DNA from: Burkholderiaceae bacterium
GTDB lineage: Bacteria > Pseudomonadota > Gammaproteobacteria > Burkholderiales > Burkholderiaceae_E
Length of the DNA stretch: 64,000 nt
Assembly: GCA_016710525.1 (NCBI GenBank)
Contig: JADJVQ010000136.1
Span: forward strand, 61,731 to 125,730
Direction: 5' to 3'
The position numbers and the translations under genes are program-made. Shown piece by piece: positions 31,119-41,029 of the stretch; within the stretch, counting starts at the first letter, position 1, and each line of letters starts with the position of its first letter. Under the pieces are notes generated by a model, which searched no databases, was not told the origin of the DNA, and was given only the letters and a program-made list of their open reading frames with translations.

Positions 31119-31781
31119 CTAGGCCGCCTCGCCTCGGCGCGCCATCACCTTGTCGATCAGTCCGTAGCTTACCGCATCTTCCGGAGACATGAAGTTGTCA
31201 CGATCCGTGTCCTTGGCGATGCGCTCGAGCGGCTGGCCGGTGCATTCGGACATGATCTTGTTCAGGCGTTCGCGAAGGTAGAGGATTTCGCGCGCCTGGA
31301 TCTCGATGTCGGAGGCCATGCCCTGCGCGCCACCCGACGGCTGGTGGATCATGATGCGCGCATTGGGCAGCGCAAAACGCTTGCCCTTGGCGCCGGCCGC
31401 CAGCAGGAACGCGCCCATGCTGGCCCCGATGCCCATGCACAGCGTGCTGACATCGGGCTTGATGAACTGCATCGTGTCGTACATCGCCAGGCCGGCGGAG
31501 ACCGATCCGCCCGGCGAGTTGATGTAGAACGAGATGTCCTTGTCGGGGTTCTCGGACTCGAGGAACAGGAACTGCGCCACCACCAGGTTGGCCGCCTGGT
31601 CCATGACGGGACCGACCAGGAACACGACCCGCTCCTTGAGCAGGCGCGAATAGATGTCGTAGGCGCGTTCGCCGCGGCCGCTCTGCTCGATGACCATCGG
31701 CACCATGCCCAGGCCCTGGGGCGCCTGCGGCTGACCGAGGTGCTGGTTGACGAGGTCTTCGACGATGCTGTTGAAACTCAT
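31119..31781 (-). CDS. clpP: ATP-dependent Clp protease proteolytic subunit ClpP
   Basis: A 220-residue serine protease that forms the tetradecameric chamber used by ClpX. The catalytic triad is S121 (GIGASMGAF), H146 (MIHQPSGG) and D195. The N-terminal pore loop region (VPMVIEQSGRGERAYDIYSRLL) is typical. GGAGCG precedes the ATG at 31781. It lies between tig and clpX; an 11-G run occurs just upstream at 31798-31808. Confidence 0.97.
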   Translation of the reverse strand: MSFNSIVEDLVNQHLGQPQAPQGLGMVPMVIEQSGRGERAYDIYSRLLKERVVFLVGPVMDQAANLVVAQFLFLESENPDKDISFYINSPGGSVSAGLAMYDTMQFIKPDVSTLCMGIGASMGAFLLAAGAKGKRFALPNARIMIHQPSGGAQGMASDIEIQAREILYLRERLNKIMSECTGQPLERIAKDTDRDNFMSPEDAVSYGLIDKVMARRGEAA

Positions 31782-31838
31782 GCGTCGCTCCGTTGTTGGG
31801 GGGGGGGGCGGGGCGGCGCCGGCCGGTTCGCTGCTCGA

Positions 31839-33143
31839 TCAGCCCGGGGCCATCAGTTCGTCGAAAGCCAGTGCCTTGTCGGTGACCTGGGCGGTATTGA
31901 GCACCCAGTCGACGACGTTCTGCTCGACCACGATGGCCTCGACCTCGGCCAGACGATTCCGGTCGCTGAAGTAGTAGCGGATCAGTTCGCCGGGGTTCTC
32001 GTAGGCCTGCGCAAACTCCTCGACCTGCTTGCGCAGCTGGTCGGGCTTGGCCTGCAGCGACTGGCCCTTGACCAGCTCGGCGACCAGCAGGCCCAGGCGC
32101 ACGCGGCGCTCGGCCTGCTCTTGAACGTATCCGGCGGGATCGGGGCAGGTTCTTTCGAGGTCGACGCCGCGCTGCTTCAAGTCCGCCTGGCGCGCTCGCC
32201 CAGCGCCTCGCCTTCGGCGGCCACCAGCGCGGCCGGCAACTCGAACGCTGGCGACCTTCGGCAGGGCCTCCATCACCGCGCCCTTGGTGCGCGAACGCAG
32301 CCGCTGGGCGACCTCGCGCTCGAGGTTGGCCCGGACGTCGGCGCGCAGCTTCTCGATCGAGCCGTCGGCCACGCCCAGGCCTGGGCGCGAACGCCTCGTC
32401 CACGGGCGGCAACTGCGGCGCCTCGACCTCCTTGACCTTGGCCTCGAACTGCGCGGTCTTGCCGGCCAGCTCGGCGGCACCGTACTCGGGCGGGAAGGCA
32501 ACCGGGAAGGTCCTGCTCTCGCCGGCACCGGCCCCACGCACGCCGGCCTCGAAGTCCGGCAGCATGCGCCCTTCGCCGAGCACGAACTGGAAATCGCTGG
32601 CGGTGCCGCCGTTGAACGCGACCCCGTCGACGGTGCCGACGAAATCGATCGTCACCCGGTCCCCGTCCTGCGCTGCGCGATCCGCCACCGCCCAGGGTGC
32701 GCGCTGCTTGCGCAGGATGTCGATGGTCTTGTCGACCTCGGCATCGCCCACCGGGCAGGTCAGGCGCTCGACCTCGAGCGTCGACACGTCGCCAACGACG
32801 ATGTCGGGGTAGATCTCGAACGAGGCGGTGAAGCCGAGCTCGCCTTCGGGGGCGTCTTCGCGGCGCTCGATTTGCGGCTGGCCGGCCACGCGCAGCGAAT
32901 GTTCGGCGACGGCGTCGCTGAATGCCTTGGAGACGGCATCGCCGAGCACTTCGGATTGCACCTGGGCGCCGTAGGACTGCTCGATCATCCTCATCGGCAC
33001 CTTGCCGGGGCGGAAGCCCGGCATCTTCACGCTCCGCGCGAGCTTGCGCAGGCGGTCGCCGACTTGCGCTTGATGTCCGACACCAGCACCGCCATCGCGA
33101 GCTTGCGTCCGAGCCCGCCCACTGTTTCGAGTTGAGTTGCCAT
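31839..33143 (-). CDS. tig: Trigger factor, broken by several indels
   Basis: Ribosome-associated chaperone and prolyl isomerase, 435 codons from ATG 33143 to stop 31839, which is a normal length. The N-terminal ribosome-binding signature FRPGK is in MPGFRPGKVPMRMIEQ. The FKBP-like PPIase domain (DRVTIDFVGTVDG and LGEGRMLPDFEAG) is in one frame. The C-terminal domain (YENPGELIRYYF, EQNVVDWVL) is in another. At least four indels are visible, near 33065, 32380, 32235 and 32190. With clpPX directly downstream the gene is expected to be intact, so base-call errors are likely. Confidence 0.88.
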
Positions 33144-33184
33144 GCTGGTTCCAGATCAGTTGTCGGTAAGTGCCGCGGAGCGGC

Positions 33185-33270
33185 TGGTGCGGCCGAAAGG
33201 ACTCGAACCTTCACGCTCAAAGAGCGCCAGGACCTAAACCTGGTGCGTCTACCAATTCCGCCACGGCCGC
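33185..33270 (-). tRNA. tRNA-Leu (TAG)
   Basis: Complement strand folds as an 86-base class II tRNA with acceptor stem GCGGCCG/CGGCCGC, discriminator A and encoded CCA. The anticodon loop TTTAGGT gives TAG (Leu), and the long variable arm (GCGCTCTTTGAGCGT) is present. It lies just upstream of tig in the same direction. Confidence 0.96.
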
Positions 33271-33299
33271 AAAACCCAATATTGTAACGGAACCTGGGC

Positions 33300-36200
33300 G
33301 GGGCACCAGCGCGAGCGGGCGCCTGCGCCGCTTCGCGCCGCCGGACTCGGCAGGCATGCGCGCGAACCGGCCCCCGGCCCGCGCCAGAGCCTGCCGACGG
33401 CTCGCCCGCCGGCGCCGCCTCGGGCTTGACCCGGTACCAGGCGACGTAGAGCGCCGGCACGAACAGCACCGTGAGCAGGGTGGCCACGATCAGCCCGCCC
33501 ATGATCGCGTACGCCATCGGCCCCCAGAGCACGTCGCGCGACAGCGGCACCATGGCCAGCACGGCAGCGGCGGCGGTCAGGCTGATCGGCCGGAAACGGC
33601 GCACGGTGGATTCGCGCACGGCATCCCAGCGGCTGGCGCCGGCGGCCAGATCCTGGCGGATCTGATCGACCAGGATCACCGTGTTGCGCATGATCATGCC
33701 GCCCAGCGCGATCACACCGAGCATGGCGACGAAGCCGAACGGCTGGCCGAAGCCCAGCAACGCGGCCGCGACGCCGATGATGCCCAGCGGCGCGGTGATC
33801 AGCACCATGAAGGTCAGCGAGAAGCTCTGCAACTGGATCATCAGCAGCCCCACCACCAGCGCGAGCATCATCGGCATGCCCGCGTTGATCGACCCCTGGG
33901 CCTTGACGTTCTCTTCGTAAGGTCCGCCGATCTCGATCCGATAGCCCGGCGGCAGCGCGCTCCGGATGCTGGCCAGCCCGGGATCGATCTGCATCGCGAC
34001 GTCGGGCGCCTGCACGCCTTCGACGGTGTCGGCGCGCACGGTGAGCGTGGGCGTGCGGCTGCGTCGCCAGATGATCGGCTCCTCCATGACCTCGCCGATC
34101 CGGGCAACCTGGGACAGCGGTACCGAGCGGCCCAGCGATGTCTGGATCTGCAGATTGGCGACCCCGGAAAGGCTGACGCGCTCGCCCGGCGTGCCGCGCA
34201 AAGTCACCTCGATCAGCTTGTCGCGCTCGCGGAAGGTGCCGATCGACACCCCCGAAATCGCCCCGCCGATCGCCCGCGACACCTGGGCCGACGTGAGCCC
34301 GATCGCCCTCGCCTTGTCCTGGTCGATCTCGATCTGGATCGCCGGGCTGCGCTCGCCCCAGTCGGCATGCGTATCGAGCGTGTGCGGATTCTCGCGCACG
34401 ACCTGCGCGACCTGCTCGCCGATCCGCTTGAGCACGGCGGTGTCCGGGCCCATCACCCGGAACTGCACCGGATAGGCGACCGGCGGGCCCAGCGGGGTGC
34501 GGAACGCGCGCGATCGGATGCCGGGAAAATCGCGTTCCAGCGCCGTGCGCAGCCGCACCAGTGCACGGTCGCGGCCACCGACATCCTGGGTGAGGATGAC
34601 GAACTGCGCGAAGTTGGCCCGGAACAGCTGCTGGTCCAGCGACAGGTAATAACGCGGCGAACCGTTGCCGACATAGCCGACGAACGAAGCGACATCCGGA
34701 TCCTTGGCGAGCACCGCCTCCAGGCGCCTGGCCTCCTGTTCGGTGGCCTGGTAGCTCGCGCCTTCGGGCAGCCACATCTCGATCAGGATCTCGGCCCGGT
34801 TGGAACTGGGGAAGAACTGCTTCTCGGTGGCGTTCATGCCGGCCAGACCCAGTGCGAACGCGCCCAGCGTGGCCGCGATCGTGATCCAGCGATGGCGCAT
34901 GCACGCGTCGATGAGGGCGCGCAGGCCGCGATAGAACCGCGAGTCGAACACCTCGTGGTGCGCGCCGGTCCGGTCCTTCAGCACATACATGCCGATGAAC
35001 GGGGTCGCGCCGACCGCGATGACCCATGAGATCAGCAACGCCAGTGTGACCACGGCGAAGATCGCGAAGGTGTATTCCCCGGTCGTCGACTTGGCGGTTG
35101 CGATCGGCAGGAACCCCGATGCCGTGATCAGCGTGCCGGTCAGCATCGGGAACGCCGTGCTCGAATACGCGAACGTGGCCGCTCGAAACCGGTCGTAGCC
35201 CTCGTCGATCTTGCGCGCCATCATTTCGACGGCAATCATCGCGTCATCGACCAGCAGGCCCAGCGCGATGATCAGCGCCCCGGTCGAGATCCGGTGCAGG
35301 TCGATGCCGAAGTAGGCCATGCCCAGGAAGGTGGCGGCCAGCACCAGCGGAATGGTCAGGGCCACCACGGCCCCGGCGCGCAGGCCCAGGCTGAGAAAGC
35401 TCACGGCCAGCACGATCGCGATCGCCTCGCCCAGCGAGCGCATGAACAATCCCACCGCGGTCTTCACGATGCGCGGCTGATCCGACACCTTCGAGTACTC
35501 GATGCCGATCGGGAGGTCGGCGCGCAGGCGGGTCATCGTCGCGTCGAGGTCGGTACCCAGCGCCAGCACATCGCCATTGGCCTTCATCGACACCGCCAGG
35601 CCGATCGCCTGCCGACCGCCCGAGCGCATGGTCGACACCGGCGGGTCGAGATAGCCGCGCGTCACGCGGGCCACGTCGCCCAGACGGATCACACGCGAGT
35701 TGACCGTCAGGCGAAGCTCCTGAACTTCGCGCACGCTGTCGAACTGGCCGGTGACGCGCAAGGGCACCGCGCGGGTCTCGGTCTGCACGGCGCCCGCCGG
35801 CGACACGACGTTTTGCGCCTGCAACTGCTCGGCGATGCGCGAGGGATCCAGCCCCAGGTTGGCCAGCGTCTGAGGCGAGATCTCGATGTAGATGCGCTCG
35901 TCGACCGTGCCGATCAGTTCGACCTTCTGCACGTTGGGCAGGCGCAAGATTTCCTGGCGCACCCGCTCGACCACGTCGCGCAGATCAGCCAGCGAGAACC
36001 CGTCTCCGGTAAACGCATAGATGGTGCCGAAGACGTCGCCGAATTCGTCGTTGTAGAACGGGCCGATGGCCTCGGCCGGCAAGGTGGCGCGAATGTCGCC
36101 GACCTTCTTGCGCACCTGGTACCACAGCGCCGGCACCTCTTTGGCCGGCGCCGTGTCGAGCAGCTCGAGCACGATCAGCGATTCGCCCGGCTTGGAGTAG

Positions 36201-36493
36201 CTGCGGGTCCATTTGAAGTACGGCACCTCCTGCAGCTTCTTCTCGATCCGGTCGGTGATCTGCAGATCGACCTGCTCGGTGGTCGAACCCGGCCACAGCG
36301 TGCGGATCACCATGCCCCGAAAGGCGAAATCGGGATCCTCGCGCTGGCCGAGATTGAAGAAAGCCATCGTGCCGGCGATCGCGATCACCAGCAGGAAAAA
36401 CAGCGTCAGCTGCGGATGGCGGATTGCCGCGGCCGACAGATTCCAGCGATCGGCTCCAACGGACGGATCGGGTGCATCGGGCTTTCGGTTCAC
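33300..36493 (-). CDS. RND efflux transporter, inner-membrane permease (AcrB/HAE-like)
   Basis: An inner-membrane RND pump of roughly 1,050 residues. The N-terminal helix (LTLFFLLVIAIAGTMAFFNL), the TM4 motif GLLVDDAMIAVEMM with the proton-relay acidic pair, and the porter-domain repeats are clear. The segment WPGSTTEQVDLQITD fits the HAE1/MexK-like group exporting drugs or hydrophobic compounds. Its ATG overlaps the adaptor stop (ATGA, 36490-36493). The last conserved residues (VLFVPALYVAWYRVK) end near 33420. No stop codon is found in any frame before tRNA-Leu at 33270, so the 3' end given here is approximate. Confidence 0.85.
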
Positions 36494-37584
36494 TTGGCGG
36501 CCTCATCGAGCCGCCTGACCGTCTGGCCGGCAATCAGCAGGTTGGCGCCAGCGGTGACGACCACGTCGCCCGCTTTCAGGCCGTCACGGATGCGCACGCC
36601 GTCGTCGAGCAGGCCGGCGGTCTGCACCTTGATCGGCGCGACCGTGCCGTTCGCGGGGTCCAGGCGCCAGACGTGCGGCTGACCATCCTTGGACCACAGC
36701 ACGCTCATCGGCAGCACGAACACCGGCTCGCCGGCGCGCAGGCCCTGCACCACCGCGCTCATGCCCCATTCGGCGCCCGGCACCTCGGCCAGCAGCGTCA
36801 GGCGGACCGCGTAGGTTCGGGAGGCCGGATCGGCCAGCGGCGAGACCTCCCGGATCCGTGCCGGCACCGGATTGCCGCCGGTCGCCGGCAGGCTGACCTG
36901 CCAGCGATCGATGCGCCGGGCGAGCTCCATGTCCTTCTCAGGCACGTTGACCACGACGTCGCGGTCCTTGACGAGCGCCACGCGAATCACCGGCTGCCCG
37001 GCCGCGACGACCTGGCCGGCTTCCGCCTCCACGCCGACCACCACCCCCTCGGCATCGGCACGCAGCACCTGGAAGGCCGTGGCATTGCGCGCCTGGTCGA
37101 GTTGCGCCTGGGTTGCGCTGACCTTGGATTGCGCGCCATCCACCACCGCCTGCTGGCGATCGAGCTGGGACTGAGAGACGAAGTTGCGTTCACGCAGGTC
37201 GCGGGTGCGGTTGGCGTCGATCTGGGCCAGCTTGAGCTCGGTGCGCGCCGCATCGAGCTGGGCTTGCTGCAGAGCCACCTGAGGCGCGAGATCCTGGGGG
37301 TCGAGCCGGGCCAGTACAGTCCCGGCCTGGACCCGATCCCCGACCGAAACCCGCCGCTCCGACAGATTGCCGCCGATACGGAATCCGTAGCGCGTCTCGA
37401 GGCGGGGCCGAACCTCGCCCGGCAGATTGATCGCCGCCAGCGACGACTGCGGCTGGACGACGACGGTGCGCACCGGCCGAACCGGTTCGGCACGCGGCGC
37501 AGGCTCCTTGGTGCAGGCCCCCAGCAGGCTCAATCCGAGCACGGCCATCAGGAGACGGGCGGGGGGTTTGCTGACAATCGACAT
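36490..37584 (-). CDS. RND efflux periplasmic adaptor lipoprotein (MFP)
   Basis: A 364-residue membrane-fusion protein linking the RND pump to an outer-membrane channel. The lipobox LLGAC places the acylated Cys at C24. The order is N-terminal beta segment, lipoyl half-motif (RRVSVGDRVQAGTVLARLDPQ), an alpha-hairpin coiled coil (QAQLDAARTELKLAQID), second lipoyl half (LRADAEGVVVGVEAEAGQVVAAGQ), and the C-terminal membrane-proximal domain. The ATG at 37584 fits the signal sequence; upstream in-frame residues do not. No outer-membrane factor gene is adjacent. Regulated from the promoter and palindrome at 37707-37756. Confidence 0.9.
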   Translation of the reverse strand: MSIVSKPPARLLMAVLGLSLLGACTKEPAPRAEPVRPVRTVVVQPQSSLAAINLPGEVRPRLETRYGFRIGGNLSERRVSVGDRVQAGTVLARLDPQDLAPQVALQQAQLDAARTELKLAQIDANRTRDLRERNFVSQSQLDRQQAVVDGAQSKVSATQAQLDQARNATAFQVLRADAEGVVVGVEAEAGQVVAAGQPVIRVALVKDRDVVVNVPEKDMELARRIDRWQVSLPATGGNPVPARIREVSPLADPASRTYAVRLTLLAEVPGAEWGMSAVVQGLRAGEPVFVLPMSVLWSKDGQPHVWRLDPANGTVAPIKVQTAGLLDDGVRIRDGLKAGDVVVTAGANLLIAGQTVRRLDEAAK

Positions 37585-37706
37585 GGGCACATCCGTTGGC
37601 GTCGAGCCTTTGACCCGACGGGAGAGATCGGCCGAACGCCCCGCCTGACGGGCCGGGACGGGGTGCCAGGCCCGCAAGGGACGCTGAGCGCTCAACTGAT
37701 CTCTTA

Positions 37707-37730
37707 ATTACTGACTGGTTAGTCAGTAAT
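37707..37730. promoter_or_regulatory. Perfect palindromic operator, TetR type
   Basis: ATTACTGACT (37707-37716), four-base spacer GGTT, then the exact complement AGTCAGTAAT (37721-37730). It overlaps the -10 box and start site of the RND promoter, the usual place for a TetR-family repressor of an efflux operon. No tetR gene is adjacent. Confidence 0.8.
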
Positions 37731-37756
37731 TTATCGAGAAGCAGGCGATTCGTCAA
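37728..37756 (-). promoter_or_regulatory. Sigma-70 promoter of the RND operon
   Basis: On the complement strand TTGACG (37756-37751) is followed by a 17-base spacer and TAAATT (37733-37728), a near-consensus sigma-70 promoter reading towards the adaptor gene. Confidence 0.78.
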
Positions 37757-37816
37757 CCGCACACCCGCCAGGTGTGCGCCATGGACTCCCCCGAAAACAA
37801 GCCGCAGGTCCCTACA

Positions 37817-38686
37817 ATGCCGGTCATGCATGAGGCCGACCCTGCTCCCGCCCGCCCGCGTCCCTGGCACGGCGTCGCGCACTACGAGAACTTCCCGGTC
37901 GCCTCCTGGCTGGTCCCGGCGCCACTGCGGCCGGCGGTCACCACCCTGTACCGGTTCGCCCGCTATGCCGACGACGTGGCCGACGAGGGCGACGCACCCG
38001 CCGCGGAGCGGCTGGCCGAACTGGCGGCGCTCGAACGGGCCCTGACCGACCCGCAGGCCGACCATCCGCTGGTGCGCCCGCTGCTGCCGCACCTGGCGGC
38101 ACTGCCCGAGGGCCGTGCGGACTGCCGCGCCCTGCTGTCGGCGTTCCGGCAGGACGTGACCGTGACCCGCCATCCGGACTACGCCGCCTTGCAGGACTAC
38201 TGCGCCCGATCGGCTGCGCCGGTGGGCCGCCTGGTGCTGGGGCTGTTCGGCTGCCGCCAGCCGCCGCTGCTGATCTTCTCGGACGCCATCTGCTCGGCGC
38301 TGCAACTGATCAATTTCGTTCAGGACATGGCCATCGACTGGTCCCGCGGGCGGCTCTACATCCCGCAGGACGAATTGCGGGCTGCCGGACTCGCCGAGGC
38401 AGACCTGGATCGCGCCCTGCGGGCCTGCCAGGCCGATGCCAGCCTGCGTGCCCTGATCGAGGCGCAGACCCGGCGTGCGTGGGCGCTGCTAGAATCCGGC
38501 GCCCCGCTGGTGAGCCGGGTGCCCTGGCGGCTGAGCCTGGAGTTGCGCGCAGTGATGGCCGGAGGCAGGCGCATCGTCGAGACGATCGCGCGCGACGGGT
38601 TCGATCCGTTCGCGCAGCGGCCCGCACTGGGCGCACGGGATGTTCCCGCCCTGCTGCGCCTGTCGATGTCACGCCCGCGCTGGTGA
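37817..38686 (+). CDS. hpnC: Squalene synthase HpnC (hydroxysqualene synthase)
   Basis: The HpnC member of the squalene/phytoene synthase fold, about 289 residues. In the HpnCDE route it converts presqualene diphosphate to hydroxysqualene. The prenyl-diphosphate Asp-rich motifs are YADDVADEGD and NFVQDMAIDWSRGRLYIP. HYENFPVASWLVP at the N-terminus is HpnC-typical. Starts at 37817 and 37826 are equally plausible; the TACAAT just before could be a -10. It lies 18 bases from hpnD and forms an operon hpnC-hpnD-hpnE. No squalene-hopene cyclase is in the window. Confidence 0.92.
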   Translation: MPVMHEADPAPARPRPWHGVAHYENFPVASWLVPAPLRPAVTTLYRFARYADDVADEGDAPAAERLAELAALERALTDPQADHPLVRPLLPHLAALPEGRADCRALLSAFRQDVTVTRHPDYAALQDYCARSAAPVGRLVLGLFGCRQPPLLIFSDAICSALQLINFVQDMAIDWSRGRLYIPQDELRAAGLAEADLDRALRACQADASLRALIEAQTRRAWALLESGAPLVSRVPWRLSLELRAVMAGGRRIVETIARDGFDPFAQRPALGARDVPALLRLSMSRPRW

Positions 38687-38704
38687 AGCCCGCACCGAAC
38701 CCAC

Positions 38705-39565
38705 ATGACACCCGACCAGTACTGCCAGGAGAAAGCCGCCCGCAGCGGCTCGAGCTTCTACTACAGCTTCCTCTTCCTGCCGGCAGCGCAGCGCCGCGCG
38801 ATCACCGCGCTGTACGCGTTTTGCCGCGAGGTCGACGACACGGTCGACGAAGCCAGCGACGCCTCGGTCGCGCGGACCCGACTCGCCTGGTGGCGCGATG
38901 AGGTCGCCCGGCTGTACGCCGGTGTTCCGCAGCATCCGGTCACCCGCGCGCTGCAACCGGCGCTTGCGCCGTTCGGCATCGACCAGGGGCGGCTGGTCGA
39001 GATCATCGACGGCATGCAGATGGATCTGGACCAGACACGCTACCTGGATTTCGCCGGCTTGCGGCTGTACTGCCACCGCGTCGCGGGGGTGGTCGGCACG
39101 CTGTCGGCGGGCATCTTTTCGCCGGGCCGCACCGATCTGGCCACCTACGCCGAATCGCTGGGCATCGCGCTGCAACTCACCAACATCGTGCGCGACGTCG
39201 GCGAAGACGCGCGCCGCGGGCGAATCTACCTGCCGATCGAGGACCTGCAGCGCTACCAGGTGCCGGCCCACCAGATCCTGGCGGGCGAGCACTCCGAGCG
39301 CTTCGTGGCCCTGATGCGCTTCCAGACCGCACGAGCCCGGACCTACTACCGCGAGGCCTTCGCCGCCCTGCCGGCGGACACGCGCCGCGACCAGCGCGCC
39401 GGACTGATCATGGCGGCCATCTACGCGACGCTGCTGACCGAGATCGAGCGCGACGGATTCCAGGTGCTGCGCCAGCGGGTGTCGCTCACGCCGCTGCGCA
39501 AGTTCTGGCTCGCCTGGCGCACCTTCGTCGGCGCGCGCGTGCCGCGCATCCCCGAGGACGCTTGA
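38705..39565 (+). CDS. hpnD: Presqualene diphosphate synthase HpnD
   Basis: A 286-residue synthase that condenses two farnesyl diphosphates to presqualene diphosphate. The FYYSFLFLP start, first Asp motif EVDDTVDEASD, and second motif NIVRDVGEDARRGRIYLP match HpnD/phytoene-synthase enzymes. Its stop overlaps the first possible start of hpnE (TTGA at 39562-39565), so the three genes are translationally linked. The order C-D-E is that of known hopanoid loci. Confidence 0.93.
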   Translation: MTPDQYCQEKAARSGSSFYYSFLFLPAAQRRAITALYAFCREVDDTVDEASDASVARTRLAWWRDEVARLYAGVPQHPVTRALQPALAPFGIDQGRLVEIIDGMQMDLDQTRYLDFAGLRLYCHRVAGVVGTLSAGIFSPGRTDLATYAESLGIALQLTNIVRDVGEDARRGRIYLPIEDLQRYQVPAHQILAGEHSERFVALMRFQTARARTYYREAFAALPADTRRDQRAGLIMAAIYATLLTEIERDGFQVLRQRVSLTPLRKFWLAWRTFVGARVPRIPEDA

Positions 39566-40989
39566 ACATCGCTGACGCGGATCCGCCGCGGGCCGGACCC
39601 ACCATGGCATCGGCGCACGCGGATTCGGGCCGCCCGGACCTGGCCGTGATCGTGGTCGGCGCCGGATGGGCCGGACTGGCGGCGGCCGTGCGCATCGCGC
39701 AAGCCGGCCTGCCGGTCACCGTGCTGGAGGCGGCACCGCAGGTCGGCGGACGGGCGCGCGCAGTCGCGCTCACTCTGGCCGGCAAGACCCTGGCACTGGA
39801 CAATGGCCAGCACCTGATGGTGGGCGCCTATCGCGAATGCCTGGCCTTGGCCGAGAGTGCCGGCATGGCGGATGGTGCGCTGGTTCGTCATCCGATGCGC
39901 CTGCAGTCAGTCGACGGACTGGCGCTGCGCAGCGTCCGACTGCCGGCCCCGTGGCACCTCGCGCTGGCCCTCTTGCGCGCTCGAGGCCTGACGTGGAACG
40001 AACGCTGGGCGCTGCTGCGCCTGCTCGGCGGACTGCGGCTGCGCGGCTGGCCGGCGCCAGCCGGCCAGACCGTGGCGCGGTGGCTGAGCGACGCCGGCCA
40101 GCCGCCCGCGCTGGTCGCGCGTTTCTGGGACCCCCTGTGCATCGCAACCCTCAACACGGCGCCCGAGGCGGCCTGTGCGGCGACCTTCGTGCGGGTGCTG
40201 CGCGACACCCTGGGCGGCGCCTCATCGGACAGTGACTTCCTGCTGCCCCGCGGCACATTGAGCGATGTGCTGCCCAACCCCGTGCAGGCGCAACTCGCCC
40301 GGCTGGGCGCGACACTGGAACTGCGCACGACCGCACTCTCGCTGATGCGCCAGCCCGATGACGCAGGCTGGCTGCTGCGCACATCGGCCGGCGAGCGGAC
40401 GGCCCGCACGGTGGTGCTTGCCGTGCCGCCGTATGCGCAGGTCCGACTGCTGCAGTCGCTGCCCGACATCACGGCCGGCCGGCACGTGTTGCAGCGCCTG
40501 GCGGCTTTCGAATACGACGCGATCGCCACCGTCTACCTGGCTTGGCCGGCCGATCTGGCCGGGCGGATTCCCGCCACGCTGATGCTGACCGAGGACCCTT
40601 CCCGCGAGGCCTTCGGTCAGTGGCTGTTCGCGCGTGGAGTCTCGCAAGGGCTCGCGCTGGCCGCCGTGGTGGTGAGCGCCAGGGGCCGGCGCCGCGAGGA
40701 CGCGGCCGGACTGACCGCGGGCATCGCCGCCCAGGTCAGCGATCAGTTGGGCCTGCCCGCGCCATCGGATGCGCGCATCGTCACCGACAAGCGCGCCACG
40801 TTCCGCTGCACGCCGGATCGTCCACGCGTCGACCCTCATGGCGTGGACGGCGGGCACCTGCCCTGGCGCGATCTGTGGCTTGCCGGCGACCATGTCTGGC
40901 CGGACTATCCGGCCACCCTCGAGGCGGCGGTGCGCAGCGGCCTCGCCGCGGCCGACGCGGTGCTTCGGGCGCGCGCGCAGCGGCACTGA
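39562..40989 (+). CDS. hpnE: Hydroxysqualene dehydroxylase HpnE (squalene-associated FAD-dependent desaturase)
   Basis: A FAD-binding amine-oxidase/phytoene-desaturase-type protein that reduces hydroxysqualene to squalene. The dinucleotide fold VVGAGWAGLAAAV is followed by GGRARA, and DNGQHLMVGAYRE is an HpnE-specific segment. The C-terminal FAD motif DLWLAGDHVWPDYPATLEAAVRSG is intact. A TTG at 39562 gives 475 residues and overlaps the hpnD stop; an ATG at 39604 would cut 14 unconserved residues and may be the true start. Confidence 0.9.
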   Translation: MNIADADPPRAGPTMASAHADSGRPDLAVIVVGAGWAGLAAAVRIAQAGLPVTVLEAAPQVGGRARAVALTLAGKTLALDNGQHLMVGAYRECLALAESAGMADGALVRHPMRLQSVDGLALRSVRLPAPWHLALALLRARGLTWNERWALLRLLGGLRLRGWPAPAGQTVARWLSDAGQPPALVARFWDPLCIATLNTAPEAACAATFVRVLRDTLGGASSDSDFLLPRGTLSDVLPNPVQAQLARLGATLELRTTALSLMRQPDDAGWLLRTSAGERTARTVVLAVPPYAQVRLLQSLPDITAGRHVLQRLAAFEYDAIATVYLAWPADLAGRIPATLMLTEDPSREAFGQWLFARGVSQGLALAAVVVSARGRRREDAAGLTAGIAAQVSDQLGLPAPSDARIVTDKRATFRCTPDRPRVDPHGVDGGHLPWRDLWLAGDHVWPDYPATLEAAVRSGLAAADAVLRARAQRH

Positions 40990-41029
40990 CGGACCGCGCC
41001 CGGAACCCGCGCCAGGCGGCACGCTGCGG

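Noticed and set aside
33170..35029. 619-residue ORF on the + strand
   Set aside because: It is antisense to the RND permease, has the His/Arg/Asp-rich composition typical of high-GC shadow frames and no family features.
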